Source: Streptomyces spinoverrucosus
Lineage (GTDB): Bacteria > Actinomycetota > Actinomycetes > Streptomycetales > Streptomycetaceae
Direction: 5' to 3'
DNA: 64,000 nucleotides
Assembly (NCBI RefSeq): GCF_006539505.1
Contig: NZ_BJND01000030.1
Coordinates: 37,767 to 101,766, forward strand
Position 1 is the first letter of the stretch. Every line of letters starts with the position of its first letter. Of this stretch, positions 49,054-56,950 are shown piece after piece. Made by a program: the position numbers and the translations under genes. Under the pieces are notes generated by a model. The model was given only the letters and a program-made list of their open reading frames with translations. It was not told where the DNA came from and searched no databases.

Positions 49054-50774
49054 CGGTCCGCCTCCAGGGACCTCAGTGCCGCACGGGCCTCGCGGGCGCC
49101 GAGCGGGGAGAAGCCGGGGTTCAGCCGCAAAGCCGCGGTCAGGGAGGCGCGGGCCTCCTGCGTGCGGCCCGTGGCTAGTTCGATCATGCCGCGGTGGTAG
49201 CGGAAGGCGGCGTTGCGGTAGCCGGTGGCGGTGGCCCGGCGGGCGTAGGGCAGGGCCTCCTCGTCGCGGCCGTTGACGTGCAGCGCCCAGGCGAGGGCGT
49301 CCGCGGTGTGCACGGTCCGGCGGCGGTCCCACTCGGCGCGGGCGGCGCGCAGGGCGAGCTTCGCGTCGCCGTGATCGGCGGCGGCGAGTGCGGTGTCGAG
49401 ATCGACGTTGACGCCACCCGCGCGCGCGAGGGCGGTCCAGGCGTCGACGAGGGCGTACTGCTCACGGGCCCGCATCGTGTCGCCGTCCTCCTCGTACAGC
49501 TCCCCGAGCGCCACGAGCGCGCCGGGCAGCGGGGCGCGGGCCACGACCGCCTCCATGCCGCGCACGGCCTCGGCACGGTCCCCGCTCGCCGCCTGCGCGC
49601 GGGCGCGTCCCTCCAGTGCGGGGAGGTAGCCGTCGTCGGCGGCGAGTGCGCGGGCATAGTGCCGCAGGGCGGTCTCGTGGTCGCCCTGGTTCCAGGCGAG
49701 TTGGCCGAGCGCGGTGGCGACGTACGCGGTGTCGGCGGGCGTGGCGGTGGCGTCGAGGGCCTGCTCCAGCACCCGGCGGGCGGTGCGGACGTCACCGCGC
49801 AGCTCGCGCACGTATGCGTACCGCGTGAAGACGGGGATGCCCGGTCGCCGGGAGTCGGCGGTGTCGGCGGCCTTCGCGGCTTCGTCGTACCGGCCGAGTT
49901 CGAGCAGGGCGTCGATACGGCTGCACAGGGCGCGTTCGTTGTAGGGGTTCTGCTTCAGGGCCTGGTCGGCGTACTTCAGGGCGTCGGTGAAGTCGTGGCG
50001 GGCGGCGGCGAGGGCGGCCCGGCCGGCCAGGGCCTGGTCGTTGCGGGGCCTGAGGTCGAGCGAGCGGTCCAGCGCCTTGTCGGCCTGCGGGTAGCGCGAG
50101 GGGTCGCCGTCGACCCTGGCCTGTTCGACGTAGGCGAGCCCGAGGGTGGCCCAGGCGCCGAAGTCCCTCGGCTGGGCACGGAGATGGTCCTGCAGCCCGG
50201 TGACACTCGCGTCGAGATCGCCGCTGCCGAGCAGAGCGGCGGCCGAAATGCCGCCGCCCGTGGTGGCCAGGGCACGTCCGCTGTCGTCCCGCGTGTTCCC
50301 GAGCGCGATCGACCCTCCGGTGAGGGCCACGGCCAACAGCACGACACATCCGGCGAGTTGAGCCCGGCGCCAGCGCCGACCGACCGCCGAGACCCGCCGC
50401 AGCGCGGCGACACGCTCGTCGGGGTCCGTCGCCTCGGAGGCGGTGGCGCCGGTCGTGCCCGCGCCGCTCTCGCTCGCTGCCGTGGCGTCGGCTGTGGCGG
50501 GGTGGCTTCCGCTCCCCACCGCGGCGTCGGCCGTACCCGGGCGGCTTCCGCCCTCCACCGTGGCGTCGGGTGTGGCGGGGTGGCTTCCGCTCTCCACCGT
50601 GGCGTCGGCTGAGGCGGGGCCGCTTCCGCTCTCCACCACGGCGTCGGCCGTGCCCGGGCCGCTCCCGGCCTCTATGCCCGGGCCGTTCTCGCCCTTCATC
50701 ACCCCGCCGTCCCCGGGGGCCGGCCTCCTGCCGTGCTCGTCCTCCGGGGCGTCGTCGTTCGTACGCGGGACCAT
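49050..50774 (-). CDS. Membrane-anchored TPR protein with 13-residue N-terminal repeats
   Basis: 574-aa protein. Residues 37-101 are five tandem 13-residue units of the form GSGPASADATVES. A single helix (about 128-150) anchors it, and the extracytoplasmic part (about 165-570) is built of ten or so TPR-like helical pairs (GAWATLGLAYVEQA, NDQALAGRAALAAARHD, PYNERALCSRIDALLELG). Such solenoids hold partner proteins. It lies between the DUF4331 gene and the NicO transporter, whose start overlaps its stop. ATG 50774 follows AAGGAGAGG directly. Confidence 0.82.
   Translation of the reverse strand: MVPRTNDDAPEDEHGRRPAPGDGGVMKGENGPGIEAGSGPGTADAVVESGSGPASADATVESGSHPATPDATVEGGSRPGTADAAVGSGSHPATADATAASESGAGTTGATASEATDPDERVAALRRVSAVGRRWRRAQLAGCVVLLAVALTGGSIALGNTRDDSGRALATTGGGISAAALLGSGDLDASVTGLQDHLRAQPRDFGAWATLGLAYVEQARVDGDPSRYPQADKALDRSLDLRPRNDQALAGRAALAAARHDFTDALKYADQALKQNPYNERALCSRIDALLELGRYDEAAKAADTADSRRPGIPVFTRYAYVRELRGDVRTARRVLEQALDATATPADTAYVATALGQLAWNQGDHETALRHYARALAADDGYLPALEGRARAQAASGDRAEAVRGMEAVVARAPLPGALVALGELYEEDGDTMRAREQYALVDAWTALARAGGVNVDLDTALAAADHGDAKLALRAARAEWDRRRTVHTADALAWALHVNGRDEEALPYARRATATGYRNAAFRYHRGMIELATGRTQEARASLTAALRLNPGFSPLGAREARAALRSLEADR
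50472..50666. repeat. 39-bp coding minisatellite (5 units)
   Basis: Five in-frame 39-bp units encode residues 37-101 of the TPR protein (GSGPGTADAVVES and variants with GSHPAT and GSRPGT). Confidence 0.9.
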
Positions 50775-50816
50775 GCCTCTCCTTGGTGCACCAGCGGATG
50801 GGGATGTTCGTCGGGA

Positions 50817-50860
50817 GGCGCGGCCCGCGCCGTGGGGGATGGGGAGTCACGGGCCGCGCC
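50817..50860 (-). terminator. Hairpin between the DUF4331 and TPR genes
   Basis: Perfect 11-bp arms GGCGCGGCCCG (50817-50827) / CGGGCCGCGCC (50850-50860) with a 22-nt loop, in the 100-bp gap. It may end part of the DUF4331 transcripts or act as an RNA-processing site that lowers expression of the TPR and NicO genes. Confidence 0.6.
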
Positions 50861-50874
50861 GGTCGGTGGGGGCG

Positions 50875-52398
50875 TCAGTACGCGCGGCCCCGCATCCGGC
50901 GCCACCACATCAGGGCCACGCCGATCAGCAGGATTCCGCCCGCACCCGCGCCCGCGGAGGCGGCGATCAGGGTCGTGTCGTCCGAGCCGGCGGGCTGGAG
51001 GGCGTCGCCGATCTGGCTGCGGACGTCGTTGCCGCCCGAGGTGCCCTTGGCGAGCGGGCCGCGTGAGCCCTCCGTCGGCAGGGCGACGTACGGGAAGGCC
51101 TTCTCGAACTCCTTGTCGTTCTTGTCCACCGCGTCGCCCAGGTCGTTCTTGGCGCCGAGCAGTTCACCCTCGACGACCTGGAGGGAGGCGTCGATCACGT
51201 CGTCGGTGAGGCGGCGGCCGTTGGGGAATCCCGCGTTGTCGCCGTCCAGGACGCCGAGCCGCTTCGGTTCGGCGGCCGGCTTGATGGAGGTGTTAAGGCG
51301 CAGCATCTCGGACGGCGTCACGTGCGGCGGCTGGTTGAGGCCCTGAACGCCCTTCAGGAAGACGTCCACCAGGTCGTTGCGGGGCTCCTTGGGCGCCGGG
51401 ATCTTGTAGATCGCCTCGATGAGCTTCGGCAGCTCAGGGTTGGTGACGTTGTCCAGGAACTGGGCGTCGTCCCACGGCCCGGACGCGTTGAAGGTGTCCT
51501 TGTCCTCGATCGGGTTGACGACCTCGTTGACCAGCGGGTTGCCGAGCCGCGAGACCTGCCGGAAGTGGCCCTGGGCGTTCTTGCGCTGGGTCGTCGACCA
51601 GACGCCGACGATCGGCTGGTCGGCGGACTCCTGGATCAGGTGGTTGGGCACCTGCAGGGCGATGGAGTTGACGTTGTAGCCCTTGAGCGTGTCGTTGCCG
51701 ACCTCCGAGAGGTTCCCGCCGTAGAGGAGGTCGAAGACGCGCAGGTCCAGGAAGAACGGGTCGTCGGCCTGCCCGGCGAACGTCGTGGCGCCGCCCGCCA
51801 GTTCGTGGATCGCCTGCCCGCGCAGCTTGGCGTAGTCCGGCATGGACGCCTTGCCGACGTTCGAGGGCGCGACCGGCACATCGTCCGCGATCTTCGTGCG
51901 GGACACCAAGTGCTGCTTCTTCAGGCGCAGCAGGTCGATGTCGTAGGTCTGCGTGACGTTGAGGTCCGGGTCGTCCAGGCTCTCGACGGGGCCGGTGTTG
52001 TAGAGGAACGTCTTCTTGTCCTTGGTGTGGGTCTTGAAGGTGTAGCGGAACAGCAGCTCGCCTTGCGCGTCGCCGTTGTTGTCGATGTGGATGTCGTACT
52101 GGGCGTCCTCGGCGAACGTGAAGAAGTTCGGTCCGCCGGCCGGCTCCTCGAACGGGATCCAGTTGGCGATGATCGTCGTCGTGTCCGGCTTGTCCGGGCT
52201 GACGAACGCGTACACGTCGGTGTTGTCGTACTGCGGGGTCCCCGAGATCAGCGGAGCCTCCCGGTGGCTGGAGGCGGCGGCCGCCCCCGGTTCCAACGCG
52301 GTCACGCCGGCGGCCGCGAGCCCCCCGGCGGCCAGCGCACCACAGACGAGGGTGGCGACGCTCCTGAGTCCCGCGCCGCGCTTGGAGATAGCTGTCAT
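50875..52398 (-). CDS. DUF4331 secreted, C-terminally anchored protein
   Basis: 507-aa exported protein. The signal peptide ends near residue 42 (AAAASS), where the mature N-terminus starts SSHREAPLISG, the DUF4331 opening with a conserved His. The DUF4331 domain runs to about 440 with NTDVYAFVSPDKPDTTT and GNPLVNEVVNP. A single hydrophobic helix (about 480-500) and basic tail (WWRRMRGRAY) fix it to the membrane. Family function is unknown. ATG 52398 has GAGGACGG 5 nt upstream, and a SigK-type promoter precedes it at 52437-52463. It heads the DUF4331-TPR-NicO operon. Confidence 0.88.
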   Translation of the reverse strand: MTAISKRGAGLRSVATLVCGALAAGGLAAAGVTALEPGAAAASSHREAPLISGTPQYDNTDVYAFVSPDKPDTTTIIANWIPFEEPAGGPNFFTFAEDAQYDIHIDNNGDAQGELLFRYTFKTHTKDKKTFLYNTGPVESLDDPDLNVTQTYDIDLLRLKKQHLVSRTKIADDVPVAPSNVGKASMPDYAKLRGQAIHELAGGATTFAGQADDPFFLDLRVFDLLYGGNLSEVGNDTLKGYNVNSIALQVPNHLIQESADQPIVGVWSTTQRKNAQGHFRQVSRLGNPLVNEVVNPIEDKDTFNASGPWDDAQFLDNVTNPELPKLIEAIYKIPAPKEPRNDLVDVFLKGVQGLNQPPHVTPSEMLRLNTSIKPAAEPKRLGVLDGDNAGFPNGRRLTDDVIDASLQVVEGELLGAKNDLGDAVDKNDKEFEKAFPYVALPTEGSRGPLAKGTSGGNDVRSQIGDALQPAGSDDTTLIAASAGAGAGGILLIGVALMWWRRMRGRAY

Positions 52399-52436
52399 GC
52401 CGTCCGTCCTCAGTGCCAACTTGCCTGACACCGGGG

Positions 52437-52463
52437 ATTCGGAACGGCGCGCGGACCGGATTG
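52437..52463 (-). promoter_or_regulatory. SigK-like promoter for the DUF4331 operon
   Basis: On the minus strand CAATCC, a 15-nt spacer and CCGAAT. From memory the mycobacterial SigK consensus is CCATCC-N16/17-CCGAAT. Transcription would start about 30 nt before the DUF4331 ATG. Confidence 0.65.
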
Positions 52464-52530
52464 GTCGAGGACGAAAATTCCTGGGCCGAGCCTCCGACCG
52501 CACTGATTCCGGCCGGTGGCCTGCGGCTGG

Positions 52531-52684
52531 TGGTGTTGGCCGGGCTGTGGGTTGTGGCAGGTGGTGTTGGCCGGTTTGCGGGGTGTGGCGCGTGGTGTTG
52601 GCCGGTTCGCGGGTGTGGCGCGTGGTGTTGGCCGGGCTGTGGAGTGTGGCGCGTGGTGCTGACCGGTTCCCGGGGTGTGCCTGG
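52531..52684. repeat. 31-bp minisatellite array A
   Basis: Five imperfect copies of a 31-bp (once 30-bp) unit beginning TGGTGTTGGCCGG, at 52531, 52562, 52593, 52623 and 52654. Very G/T-rich on this strand. No coding or CRISPR organisation. Confidence 0.88.
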
Positions 52685-52698
52685 CGGCGTTGCCGATC

Positions 52699-52850
52699 TG
52701 CGGGCTGCGCCCCGCGGCACTTCTCGGCTTGCGGGCTGTGCCCCGCGGCGTTCGTCGGCTTGCGGGCTGCGCCCCGCGGCACTTCTCGGCTTGCGGGCTG
52801 TGCCCCGCGGCGCTCCTCGGCTTGCGGGCTGCGGCCCGCGGCGTTTCCCG
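52699..52850. repeat. 31-bp minisatellite array B
   Basis: Four full and one decayed copy of a 31-bp unit beginning TGCGGGCTGCGCCCCGCGGC, at 52699, 52730, 52761, 52792 and 52823. Same period as array A but different sequence; each unit contains a small GC hairpin. Confidence 0.9.
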
Positions 52851-52983
52851 GGCTCCGGCCCGCGCCCTTCCCGGACTGCGACCCCGCGGCGTTCGATGGT
52901 CGCCGACCCCGGAGGGTGTCCCGGCCTCCGGCCGTGAATTTCCTGGTCCCCGACCCGCGTTTTCGGCACGCTGATCCGTAACC

Positions 52984-53010
52984 CCATCCGGAGGTGCGTT
53001 CGTTGCGAAT
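52984..53010 (+). promoter_or_regulatory. SigK-like autoregulatory promoter of sigK
   Basis: CCATCC (52984-52989), 15-nt spacer, GCGAAT (53005-53010). Same spacing as the divergent DUF4331 promoter. Predicted transcription start near 53017, which excludes the earlier start codons and leaves a 43-nt leader before GTG 53060. Confidence 0.7.
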
Positions 53011-53059
53011 GTCTGGTGTGACGGGACGGCCCGGGTGTGGCCGTGGAGAGGGGGAGCGT

Positions 53060-53602
53060 GTGGAGGCGGACAGACTGCTGATCCGCGTCGCGGGCGGGGA
53101 CCACATGGCGTTCGAGGAGCTCTACGCACTGGTGTCCGGACCGGTGTTCGGGCTCGTCAAACGCGTGGTGCGGGATCCGGCGCAGTCCGAGGAGGTGGCC
53201 CAGGAGGTGCTGCTCGAACTGTGGCGGTCCGCCGCCCGCTTCGACCCCGGTCGCGGCAGCGCCCTGTCCTGGATCCTCACCCTCGCCCACCGCCGCGCCG
53301 TCGACCGGGTGCGCAGCGCCCGCGCGGCCGGTGAGCGGGAGCAGCGCGAGGCACTGCGCGCCGGGACGCCCGCCTTCGACCATGTCGCCGAGGAGGTGGA
53401 GGCCGGACTCGAACGCGAGTGGGTGCGCCGGTGCCTGGACCGGCTCACCGCCCTCCAGCGGGAGTCCGTCACCCTCGCCTACTACGACGGCTACACCTAC
53501 CGTGAAGTGGCCGAACGGCTCTCCCTGCCGCTCGGCACGGTCAAGACCCGGATGCGCGACGGACTGACCCGGCTGCGCGAGTGCCTCGGAGGAGTCGCGT
53601 GA
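53060..53602 (+). CDS. sigK: ECF sigma factor, SigK type
   Basis: 180-aa extracytoplasmic-function sigma factor. Region 2 (about 8-80): DHMAFEELYALVSGPVFGLV, SEEVAQEVLLELWRSA and GSALSWILTLAHRRAVDRVR; region 4 (about 118-175): LTALQRESVTLAYYDGYTYREVAERLSLPLGTVKTRM, given here as parts RESVTLAYYDG and GTVKTRM. Sequence features and the RskA-like partner match the SigK group. GTG 53060 is chosen because GAGAGGGGGAG lies just before it and because earlier starts (GTG 52994, TTG 53003, ATG 53009) fall inside or before the predicted promoter. Expected targets: itself and the DUF4331 operon. Confidence 0.87.
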   Translation: MEADRLLIRVAGGDHMAFEELYALVSGPVFGLVKRVVRDPAQSEEVAQEVLLELWRSAARFDPGRGSALSWILTLAHRRAVDRVRSARAAGEREQREALRAGTPAFDHVAEEVEAGLEREWVRRCLDRLTALQRESVTLAYYDGYTYREVAERLSLPLGTVKTRMRDGLTRLRECLGGVA

Positions 53603-53645
53603 GCTTCCTGGACCGTCCGCACACCGAGCGCCGAGGGGGTACGGC

Positions 53646-54452
53646 ATGAGCCTGCTCGACCGCCTGCGCGGCCGCGCCGACCTGCACAGCCTCGCCGCGC
53701 CCTACGCGCTCGACGCCCTGGAAGGCAACGAACGCGCCCGCTTCGAGAAGCATCTGGCCGGCTGTGAGCGCTGTGCGGCAGACGTACGGGCGCTTTCCGA
53801 GGACGCCGTGCGCCTCGCCTGGTCCACGGCCGCCCCTGCGCCGGCCGCCCTGCGCGACCGGGTGCTGACCGCCGTACGCACGACCCCGCAGGAGCCCGCA
53901 CGCGCGCGGGAGAACCGGCTGCCCCCGCATGTGTGGGGCACACAGCCGCCACCGGCGCGCTCCCGTGCGCCCCGGCCGCGCCCCCTGTTCGTACCGTTCG
54001 CCACCGCGACCGCCGCCGCGGCCCTCGTCGTCGCCGCCCTCTTCGCCGTCCAGGCGAACCGGAGCGAGCAGCAACTGGCCGCCGAGCGGGACCGGGCACG
54101 TGAGATCGCCCACGTCCTCGCCGCTCCGGACGCCCGCGCGGCCACCGGGCGGGACGCCGAGGGACGGACGATCGGAGTGATCGCCTCCGCTTCCGAGGGG
54201 CGCGCGGTCGTCACGCTCAACGGGTACGACGACCTGCCGGGTGACCGTGTGCATCAACTGTGGCTCATGCGCCCCCAGGCGCAACCTCTCTCTCTGGGTC
54301 TCCTCGACGACGACACGCCCTTCGTGGCCAACGGCCTGGATAGGGCGGCGACGTCACTGGCAGTGACCGTCGAGCCCGACGGGGGGTCAGCTCAGCCCAC
54401 CACGCAGCCGGTTGTCCAACTCGCCCTGGAATCGGTCGGATTCGGAGAGTGA
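53646..54452 (+). CDS. rskA: Anti-sigma-K factor RskA-like membrane protein
   Basis: 268-aa anti-sigma factor. The cytosolic N-terminus has the zinc anti-sigma pattern His36-x3-Cys40-x2-Cys43 (HLAGCERC). One helix (about 118-138) crosses the membrane; the outer domain (about 165-268) matches RskA: VVTLNGYDDLPGDRVHQLWL and SLAVTVEPDGG. It should hold SigK at the membrane until regulated proteolysis. ATG 53646 lies 43 nt after sigK, same transcript. Confidence 0.9.
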   Translation: MSLLDRLRGRADLHSLAAPYALDALEGNERARFEKHLAGCERCAADVRALSEDAVRLAWSTAAPAPAALRDRVLTAVRTTPQEPARARENRLPPHVWGTQPPPARSRAPRPRPLFVPFATATAAAALVVAALFAVQANRSEQQLAAERDRAREIAHVLAAPDARAATGRDAEGRTIGVIASASEGRAVVTLNGYDDLPGDRVHQLWLMRPQAQPLSLGLLDDDTPFVANGLDRAATSLAVTVEPDGGSAQPTTQPVVQLALESVGFGE

Positions 54453-54578
54453 TCGAGAAGGGATGGTCAACGGCCTTACGGGGAAGGTGAATCCTGTGAC
54501 CGCGATACACGCGTGCCCCATGGGGGAGATAGGGTTACCCTGCCCGGGCCGGGTGGACTCGTACGGGTGGGGAGTGAC

Positions 54579-54848
54579 ATGGAACAGATAACAGTGCGCA
54601 GCAGGGCAAGGGTCCCTGCGATCACCTGCGGGAGCAGCGCGACCAGCTCGCGCCTCGACCGCCATCTCTCGGTGCTGGCCGGCCCTGCCGTCCCGCAGCG
54701 GGAGGCGGCCGAGGCGACCTCGCTGATGCGCGAGATAACCGCACGTGACACCGCGCACAAGCGCAGCGACCGGGGCACACGGGTGAGCCGGGTCTCGCTC
54801 TTCGCACCGCTGCGCCGGCTGCGCCGTTCGCTGTTCGGCGGGCGCTGA
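54579..54848 (+). CDS. Small basic protein of unknown function
   Basis: 89-aa protein with many Arg and Ser, ending FAPLRRLRRSLFGGR; the last part could be a basic amphipathic helix. No signal peptide, membrane helix or known domain. ATG 54579 has GGGGAG 6 nt upstream. It stands alone between rskA and the convergent CoA-transferase gene. The third codon positions are less uniformly G/C than in neighbours, so confidence is moderate. Confidence 0.6.
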   Translation: MEQITVRSRARVPAITCGSSATSSRLDRHLSVLAGPAVPQREAAEATSLMREITARDTAHKRSDRGTRVSRVSLFAPLRRLRRSLFGGR

Positions 54849-54889
54849 CCCGCACCGGCGTCCTCGACCGACCCTTCGAGGGCCCGCGC

Positions 54890-56098
54890 TCAGGCAGCCA
54901 CACCCTCCCGGCGCAGCGCTGCGATCTCGCCGTCCGTCATCCCCACGGCACGCAGCAACGCTTCGGTGTGCTGCCCGAGCGCGGGTACGTCGCCACTCCG
55001 CGCCGGCTCCCCACCCGGCCAGGTGATCGGCGGCAGCAGCGCCTTCAGCGGCCCCACCGGCGAGCCCACCTCCCGCCACCGCTCCCGGGCCGCCAGCTGC
55101 GGATGCTCCGCCACCTCCCGTACGTCCCGCAGCCGGGCGCACGCGATCCCCGCACCCTCCAGCCGGGCCAGCGCCTCCTCGGCGCCCATCGCGCCCAGCG
55201 CCCGCGCGACCTCGGCGTCCGTGCGCTCCCGGTTCGCCACCCGCGCCGCGTTCGTCGCGAACGCCGGGTCGGTCCCCAACTCCGGCCGCCCTATGACCTG
55301 TTCGGCGAGCCGCCGCCACTCCCGGTCGTTCTGCACCGACAGCAGCACCCGCCCGCCGTCCGCCGTGGCGTAGGCGTCGTAGGGCGCGATGACGGCGTGC
55401 GCGAGGCCCGTGCGCGCCGGGGGCGTGCCGTCGTGCATCACATGGTGCAGCGGATGCCCCATCCACTCCGTGAGCGCCTCCAGCATCGACACCTCCACCG
55501 GCCCGCCGCGCCCGGTGGTGCCGCGCCGCACCAGCGCCGCCAGCACGCCCGAGAAGGCGTACATGGCCGCGGCGATGTCCGCCGCCGGGATCCCCGCCTT
55601 CACCGGCTGCTCCGGCGTCCCCGTCACCGACACCAGCCCGGCCTCGCACTGCACGAGCATGTCGTACGCCCGCTTGTCCGCGTACGGCCCCGACGCCCCG
55701 TAGCCCGAGATGTCCACGGCGATCAGCCGCGGATGCGCGGCACACAGCGTGGCCGCGTCGAGCCCGAGCCGCGCCGCCGCCCCCTGCGCGAGGTTCTGCA
55801 CGAACACGTCCGCGTCCGCCACCAGCCGCCGTACGACGTCCAGCCCGCGCGGGTCCTTCAGGTCCAGCGCGATGGACTCCTTGCCGCCGTTGCACCACAC
55901 GAAGTGCGAGGCGAGGCCACGGGCGGCGGTGTCGTAACCGCGCGCGAAGTCGCCGCCGTCCACCCGCTCCACCTTGATCACCCGGGCGCCGAGATCGGCG
56001 AGCTGCCGGGTGGCGAAGGGGGCGGCGACGGCCTGTTCGACGGCGACGACGGTGATGCCCGCAAGGGGCAGGGGCTGCTGTTCCATGCCGGGGATCAT
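54890..56098 (-). CDS. CaiB/BaiF family CoA transferase
   Basis: Class III CoA transferase of 402 aa. N-terminal PLAGITVVAVEQAVAAPFAT and GARVIKVERVDGGDFAR are the CoA-binding Rossmann blocks; the catalytic Asp is Asp146 in KRAYDMLVQ, followed by GLVSVTGTPEQPVKAG. It moves CoA between organic acids; adjacency gives no substrate clue. ATG 56098 is used, although ATG at 56086 (MEQQPLPLAG) is equally plausible. Transcribed alone after the drr-like genes, with a 69-nt gap. Confidence 0.9.
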   Translation of the reverse strand: MIPGMEQQPLPLAGITVVAVEQAVAAPFATRQLADLGARVIKVERVDGGDFARGYDTAARGLASHFVWCNGGKESIALDLKDPRGLDVVRRLVADADVFVQNLAQGAAARLGLDAATLCAAHPRLIAVDISGYGASGPYADKRAYDMLVQCEAGLVSVTGTPEQPVKAGIPAADIAAAMYAFSGVLAALVRRGTTGRGGPVEVSMLEALTEWMGHPLHHVMHDGTPPARTGLAHAVIAPYDAYATADGGRVLLSVQNDREWRRLAEQVIGRPELGTDPAFATNAARVANRERTDAEVARALGAMGAEEALARLEGAGIACARLRDVREVAEHPQLAARERWREVGSPVGPLKALLPPITWPGGEPARSGDVPALGQHTEALLRAVGMTDGEIAALRREGVAA

Positions 56099-56167
56099 GG
56101 CCCGCGCGGCACAGCTTTGTCATGCGCGTGTGTGACCTGCCGCGAACTGGCCTGCCAGCAGTAGGAG

Positions 56168-56950
56168 TCAGCGCTCGCCGTGCGCGTAGCGGCGCACGGC
56201 GAGCGGCACGCACACCGCCAGCAGCACGGCGCACCACGCCAGCGACCCGGCGACCGGATGCGCCACGGGCCAGGCGGCCCCGTCCGGCACGGGGGCGTTG
56301 CCGAAGAGGTCCCGCAGGGCCGTGGTCGCCGCGCTGATCGGGTTCCACTCGGCGACCGTGCGCAGCCAGCCGGGCATGCCGTCCGTGGGGATGTAGGCGT
56401 TGGACAGCAGTGGCAGCACGAAGGTGGCGCCGCCCAGCTGCCCTGCGGCCTCCTCGCTCCGGGTGAGCAGGCCCAGCAGGATCCCGGCCCAGGTGGTGGC
56501 GAACCGAAACAGCAGCAACAGGCCGACCGCGCCCACCGCCCCGAGCACGCTCCCCTCGACCCGCCAGCCCATCGCGAGTCCGACCAGCAGCAACGGCACG
56601 GTCCCGGCGGCCGTGACCACCAGGTCCGCGACCGCCTGCCCGAGAGGCACCGCCGCCCGGCTGATCGGCAGACTGCGCAGGCGGTCCGTCACACCTCGGT
56701 GGGTGTCCTGGGCGGCCTGGAACATGCCCGTCATGATCCCGTTCGCGGCCGTCGCGACCAGCAGACCCGGCACCAGAAACGAGCGGTACTCCGCGCCGGG
56801 CATCGCCAGGGCGCTGCCGAGGACGTAGGCGAAGAACAGCAGCATCGTGATCGGCATGGTCTGGGTGAGGATCAGCAGCCCCGGGTTGTTCCGCAACCGC
56901 CGCAGCTGGCGGCCGAGCAGGGCGGTGCCGTCGTAGGCCAGCGTGCTCAT
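56168..56950 (-). CDS. ABC-2 type permease, DrrB-like
   Basis: 260-aa membrane subunit with six helices of the ABC-2/DrrB type: GLLILTQTMPITMLLFFAYV near 25-45, GTDRLRSLPISR-like coupling segment (DRLRSLPISRAA) and FVLPLLSNAYIPTDGMPGW. It makes the channel of a drug or lipid exporter with the ATPase encoded just upstream (start and stop overlap as ATGA). ATG 56950. Confidence 0.9.
   Translation of the reverse strand: MSTLAYDGTALLGRQLRRLRNNPGLLILTQTMPITMLLFFAYVLGSALAMPGAEYRSFLVPGLLVATAANGIMTGMFQAAQDTHRGVTDRLRSLPISRAAVPLGQAVADLVVTAAGTVPLLLVGLAMGWRVEGSVLGAVGAVGLLLLFRFATTWAGILLGLLTRSEEAAGQLGGATFVLPLLSNAYIPTDGMPGWLRTVAEWNPISAATTALRDLFGNAPVPDGAAWPVAHPVAGSLAWCAVLLAVCVPLAVRRYAHGER

Noticed and set aside
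52531..52850. Possible CRISPR array
   Set aside because: Repeats are directly adjacent and degenerate with no unique spacers between them.
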